A program made the translations under genes and the position numbers. A stretch of DNA of 5,833 bases from Leptospira ellinghausenii (GTDB lineage: Bacteria > Spirochaetota > Leptospiria > Leptospirales > Leptospiraceae): assembly GCF_003114815.1 (NCBI RefSeq), contig NZ_BFAZ01000020.1:1-5833 (forward strand). The letters are read 5' to 3'. Shown in pieces: positions 4,585 to 5,833 of the stretch. Below the pieces are notes generated by a model. The model was not told where the DNA came from. It searched no databases and saw nothing but the letters and a program-made list of their open reading frames with translations. Position 1 is the stretch's first letter, and each line of letters opens with the position of its first letter.

Positions 4585-5437
4585 GAAAGATTTTCAAAAT
4601 TATTATTTAACAAACAGGAATTTATGAAGAAATTAATAATACTTTGCTTACTTATTTCATTTTGTAACAAAGAACAAACTGAAAATATAGCTAAAAAAAC
4701 AAGTTCTCCTTACTCAAAAGATACACTTTTGAGTAATACAGCTTCAGTACTAAACTTAAGAGAAAAACCCGCTCTTGATTCCCCAATTATAGCTAGAATA
4801 AATAAATGTGACCAAGTTAGTTTCTTGGAAGAGACGATTGAAAAAGCATTAGTGAATGGAGAATTATTCTCTTTTTATAAAGTTGAATATAATTTCACAA
4901 AAATTGGTTTTGCTTCTAGTAAATATCTTAAAAAGATAAATAATATTTCCTTTTCTTACAATAAAAAACCTTTTAATATTGTCGGCACATGGCCACTTTA
5001 CTATGATTCTCCAAATGCTATTTTCACTTTTAATGATGATAATACTTTTATCCGAGATATTTACGATGAATCTGGAAATCACAAAGATTCAGATTTATCT
5101 AATGGAATTTATGAATACGATGGATGTTGTAAATTAAAAGCAACTTTTTCAAATGGTAAAGTTATCACTTTTGATGTGATTTCAATTAGCGATTCAAACA
5201 AAAATGAAAAAACTACACTTATGTTAGAATGCTTTATATTAGAAATTGGAAAATCTCAATAATCCATAAAAATCCTTCGCATAACTGCAACTTACCGCTT
5301 CGCTTCGGCACTAGGCCTCGCTCGGGCTTCGCCAAATCCTCCTCCTGGCATTCGCCTTGCTTACGCAAGCTACATGCCAGTCCCTAACGTCCCGTTTCCG
5401 GGACTCAGGGTCGGAGGACTTCGGTAAGTCTAGTTCG
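4579..5437 (+). mobile_element. Cassette 6 (SH3/lipocalin-like lipoprotein)
   Basis: Bounded by the inferred cuts after G4578 and G5437. The ends are complementary over 17 positions: 4578-4594 with 5269-5285, 16 paired. The single mismatch is at position 11 (A4588 opposite C5275). Confidence 0.85.
4624..5262 (+). CDS. Lipoprotein with bacterial SH3 and lipocalin-like domains
   Basis: A 212-aa protein. Lys-Lys followed by LIILCLLISFC gives a lipoprotein signal with Cys14 as the probable lipidated residue; Phe at -1 is atypical but not disqualifying. Residues about 38-103 read as a bacterial SH3 (SH3b) domain: SVLNLREKPALDSPIIARI, then a second half ending GFASSKYL (95-102). Residues about 117-212 open with IVGTW (119-123) followed by TFNDDNTF and repeated beta strands, as in lipocalin-like domains, with a Cys-Cys pair at 168-169. 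SH3b domains of exported proteins often bind peptidoglycan or protein ligands, so an envelope binding role is inferred. The upstream TTG at 4501 is in frame, but those 41 residues are mostly attC sequence. ATG 4624 has AGGAA at 4616-4620, so it is the chosen start. Confidence 0.82.
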   Translation: MKKLIILCLLISFCNKEQTENIAKKTSSPYSKDTLLSNTASVLNLREKPALDSPIIARINKCDQVSFLEETIEKALVNGELFSFYKVEYNFTKIGFASSKYLKKINNISFSYNKKPFNIVGTWPLYYDSPNAIFTFNDDNTFIRDIYDESGNHKDSDLSNGIYEYDGCCKLKATFSNGKVITFDVISISDSNKNEKTTLMLECFILEIGKSQ

Positions 5438-5443
5438 TTATAC
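5279..5443 (+). repeat. attC-like site 6
   Basis: R'' is GCATAAC at 5279-5285 and R' is GTTATAC at 5437-5443. The L stem ACTTACCG (5290-5297) pairs with CGGTAAGT (5422-5429). The second stem is TCCTCC (5337-5342) with GGAGGA (5413-5418). It has the GGCAT/ATGCC arm with a CTTGC/GCAAG tip, and a terminal GTCCCG hairpin with the AAC/TC internal loop. Confidence 0.9.
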
Positions 5444-5833
5444 GACATCCGTAAAAATATAGAAAAGAGTAAAAAAATGATCAAAAAATGTTTTGTAATT
5501 ATCCTGATTTCAATGAATGCTTGTGTTGCAGTTCCTCCAGGAGGAGGAGGAGCATTTGTTTACAATGACTATACAACCATACACACGGTTTTTCCTATTC
5601 CACAAGGTGAGTTGACCGCTAGTTCTACGGCTCGGTGCTACCTATCTTTAGTTTGTCTAGGAAATATAAGTCCTCACTCTATTGCGATTAAAAACGGTAT
5701 AGAAATTATTACTGCAATCGACTATGAATATACAAACATAAATATTTTTTACAGTTCTACTACTTTGATAGTTCACGGAAGAAAGAAAAATTCTACTGAT
5801 TCAAAATGAAAATATTCCAGTTCAGATGAAAAC
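5438..5833 (+). mobile_element. Cassette 7 (partial; TRL-like lipoprotein)
   Basis: Begins after the inferred cut at G5437. The 3' end and its attC lie beyond the window. Its first bases are GTTATACGACATCCG counted from the G, with A at position 11 (5447) as in all six complete cassettes. Confidence 0.8.
5477..5809 (+). CDS. TRL-like family lipoprotein
   Basis: A 110-aa protein with a lipoprotein signal: Ile-Lys-Lys, hydrophobic core, and Ser-Met-Asn-Ala-Cys with Cys16 lipidated. The mature part follows the TRL-like family (PF13146) pattern as I remember it: GGGGAFVYND near the start, a central 'CYLSLVCLGNISPHSIAIKNGI' where the family has 'ilGlva.GdaSi..Aak.gI', then 'AIDYEY.NI' and a final strand TTLIVHGRK. 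These small envelope proteins are common in some Gram-negative genomes; their function is unknown. The TTG at 5357 opens the same frame, but its first ~30 residues are attC sequence. ATG 5477 is preceded by AGAAAAGAG (5461-5469), a plausible purine-rich ribosome binding site, so it is the chosen start. Confidence 0.8.
   Translation: MIKKCFVIILISMNACVAVPPGGGGAFVYNDYTTIHTVFPIPQGELTASSTARCYLSLVCLGNISPHSIAIKNGIEIITAIDYEYTNINIFYSSTTLIVHGRKKNSTDSK

Larger units (their letters stand above)
1..5833 (+). mobile_element. Interior of an integron-type gene-cassette array (7 cassettes, no integrase seen)
   Basis: The window alternates AT-rich gene bodies with GC-rich folded sites of about 162-171 bp. Each site starts with an R''-like core (GTATAAC, AATTAAC, GTATAAC, GCATAAC, GCTTAAC, GCATAAC at 620, 988, 2345, 3327, 4421, 5279). 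Each ends with an R'-like core (GTTAATT, GTTATAC, GTTATGC, GTTAAGC, GTTATGC, GTTATAC at 780, 1152, 2502, 3482, 4578, 5437), after an R' at 12. All six R'' cores exactly complement the R' opening the same cassette, the hallmark of integron cassettes. All genes lie on + and point toward their own downstream site. No tyrosine recombinase gene or attI is present, so a chromosomal integron and an integrase-less cluster cannot be told apart here. The low-GC spirochaete/Leptospira assignment is an inference. Confidence 0.9.

Noticed and set aside
4398..4670. Minus-strand frame of 90 codons
   Set aside because: Most of it is the reverse of attC-like site 5, and its start is inside the cassette 6 gene. 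The openness comes from the GC-rich repeat.
4864..5082. Minus-strand frame of 72 codons
   Set aside because: It is a shadow of the SH3/lipocalin-like lipoprotein gene, with no independent support.
620..5443. The GC-rich repeats as a CRISPR array, REP/BIME elements or insertion sequences
   Set aside because: The units are about 165 bp and separated by whole genes, and no transposase is present. The R'/R'' partner matching within cassettes is specific to integron-type boundaries.

Overview
The window is the interior of an integron-type gene-cassette array. Seven cassettes lie head to tail on the + strand (1 to 6 complete, 7 running off the right edge), separated by GC-rich, strongly folded attC-like sites of about 162-171 bp. 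The decisive evidence is the boundary logic. Every site ends in a GTTRRRY-like core (R') and begins with an RYYYAAC-like core (R''). In all six complete cassettes the R'' at the 3' end is the exact reverse complement of the R' at the 5' end of the SAME cassette, not of the R' that closes its own site. That is expected if each cassette was once a circle whose attC was cut after the G of R' on insertion. No integrase gene or attI is visible, so this is either the middle of a chromosomal integron or an integrase-less cassette cluster.

Host: the genes are very AT-rich and the sites GC-rich. Three proteins have lipoprotein-like signal peptides, with a TRL-like lipoprotein and an SH3/lipocalin-like lipoprotein among them. 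This suggests a low-GC spirochaete, most likely Leptospira. That assignment is an inference from style, not proven by a marker gene.

Layout. Cassette 1 (13-780): small exported or membrane-anchored protein with an in-frame 15-bp tandem repeat. Cassette 2 (781-1152): no credible protein; a roughly 215-nt element with nested and crossing complementarities, a candidate structured RNA. Cassette 3 (1153-2502): 385-aa protein of unknown function with two C-terminal membrane helices. Cassette 4 (2503-3482): type II toxin-antitoxin pair (RHH-type antitoxin and PIN toxin) with its own promoter and a palindrome that could be an operator. Cassette 5 (3483-4578): YdcF/DUF218-family protein overlapping a small cysteine-rich lipoprotein. 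Cassette 6 (4579-5437): SH3b plus lipocalin-like lipoprotein. Cassette 7 (5438-end): TRL-like lipoprotein. The genes do not form a pathway. They look like an accessory repertoire biased to the cell envelope, with a TA module that would penalise loss of its stretch of the array.

Most unusual observation: cassette-end complementarity does not stop at the 7-bp cores. It runs 17-23 bp into each cassette with a sequence private to that cassette, and it is interrupted at the same place (position 11) by the same top-strand A-by-C mismatch in 6 of 6 cassettes. On the bottom strand, the strand integron integrases recombine when folded, that mismatch becomes a T.G wobble. The sites themselves look multi-branched, with stems that change sequence from site to site while keeping pairing.
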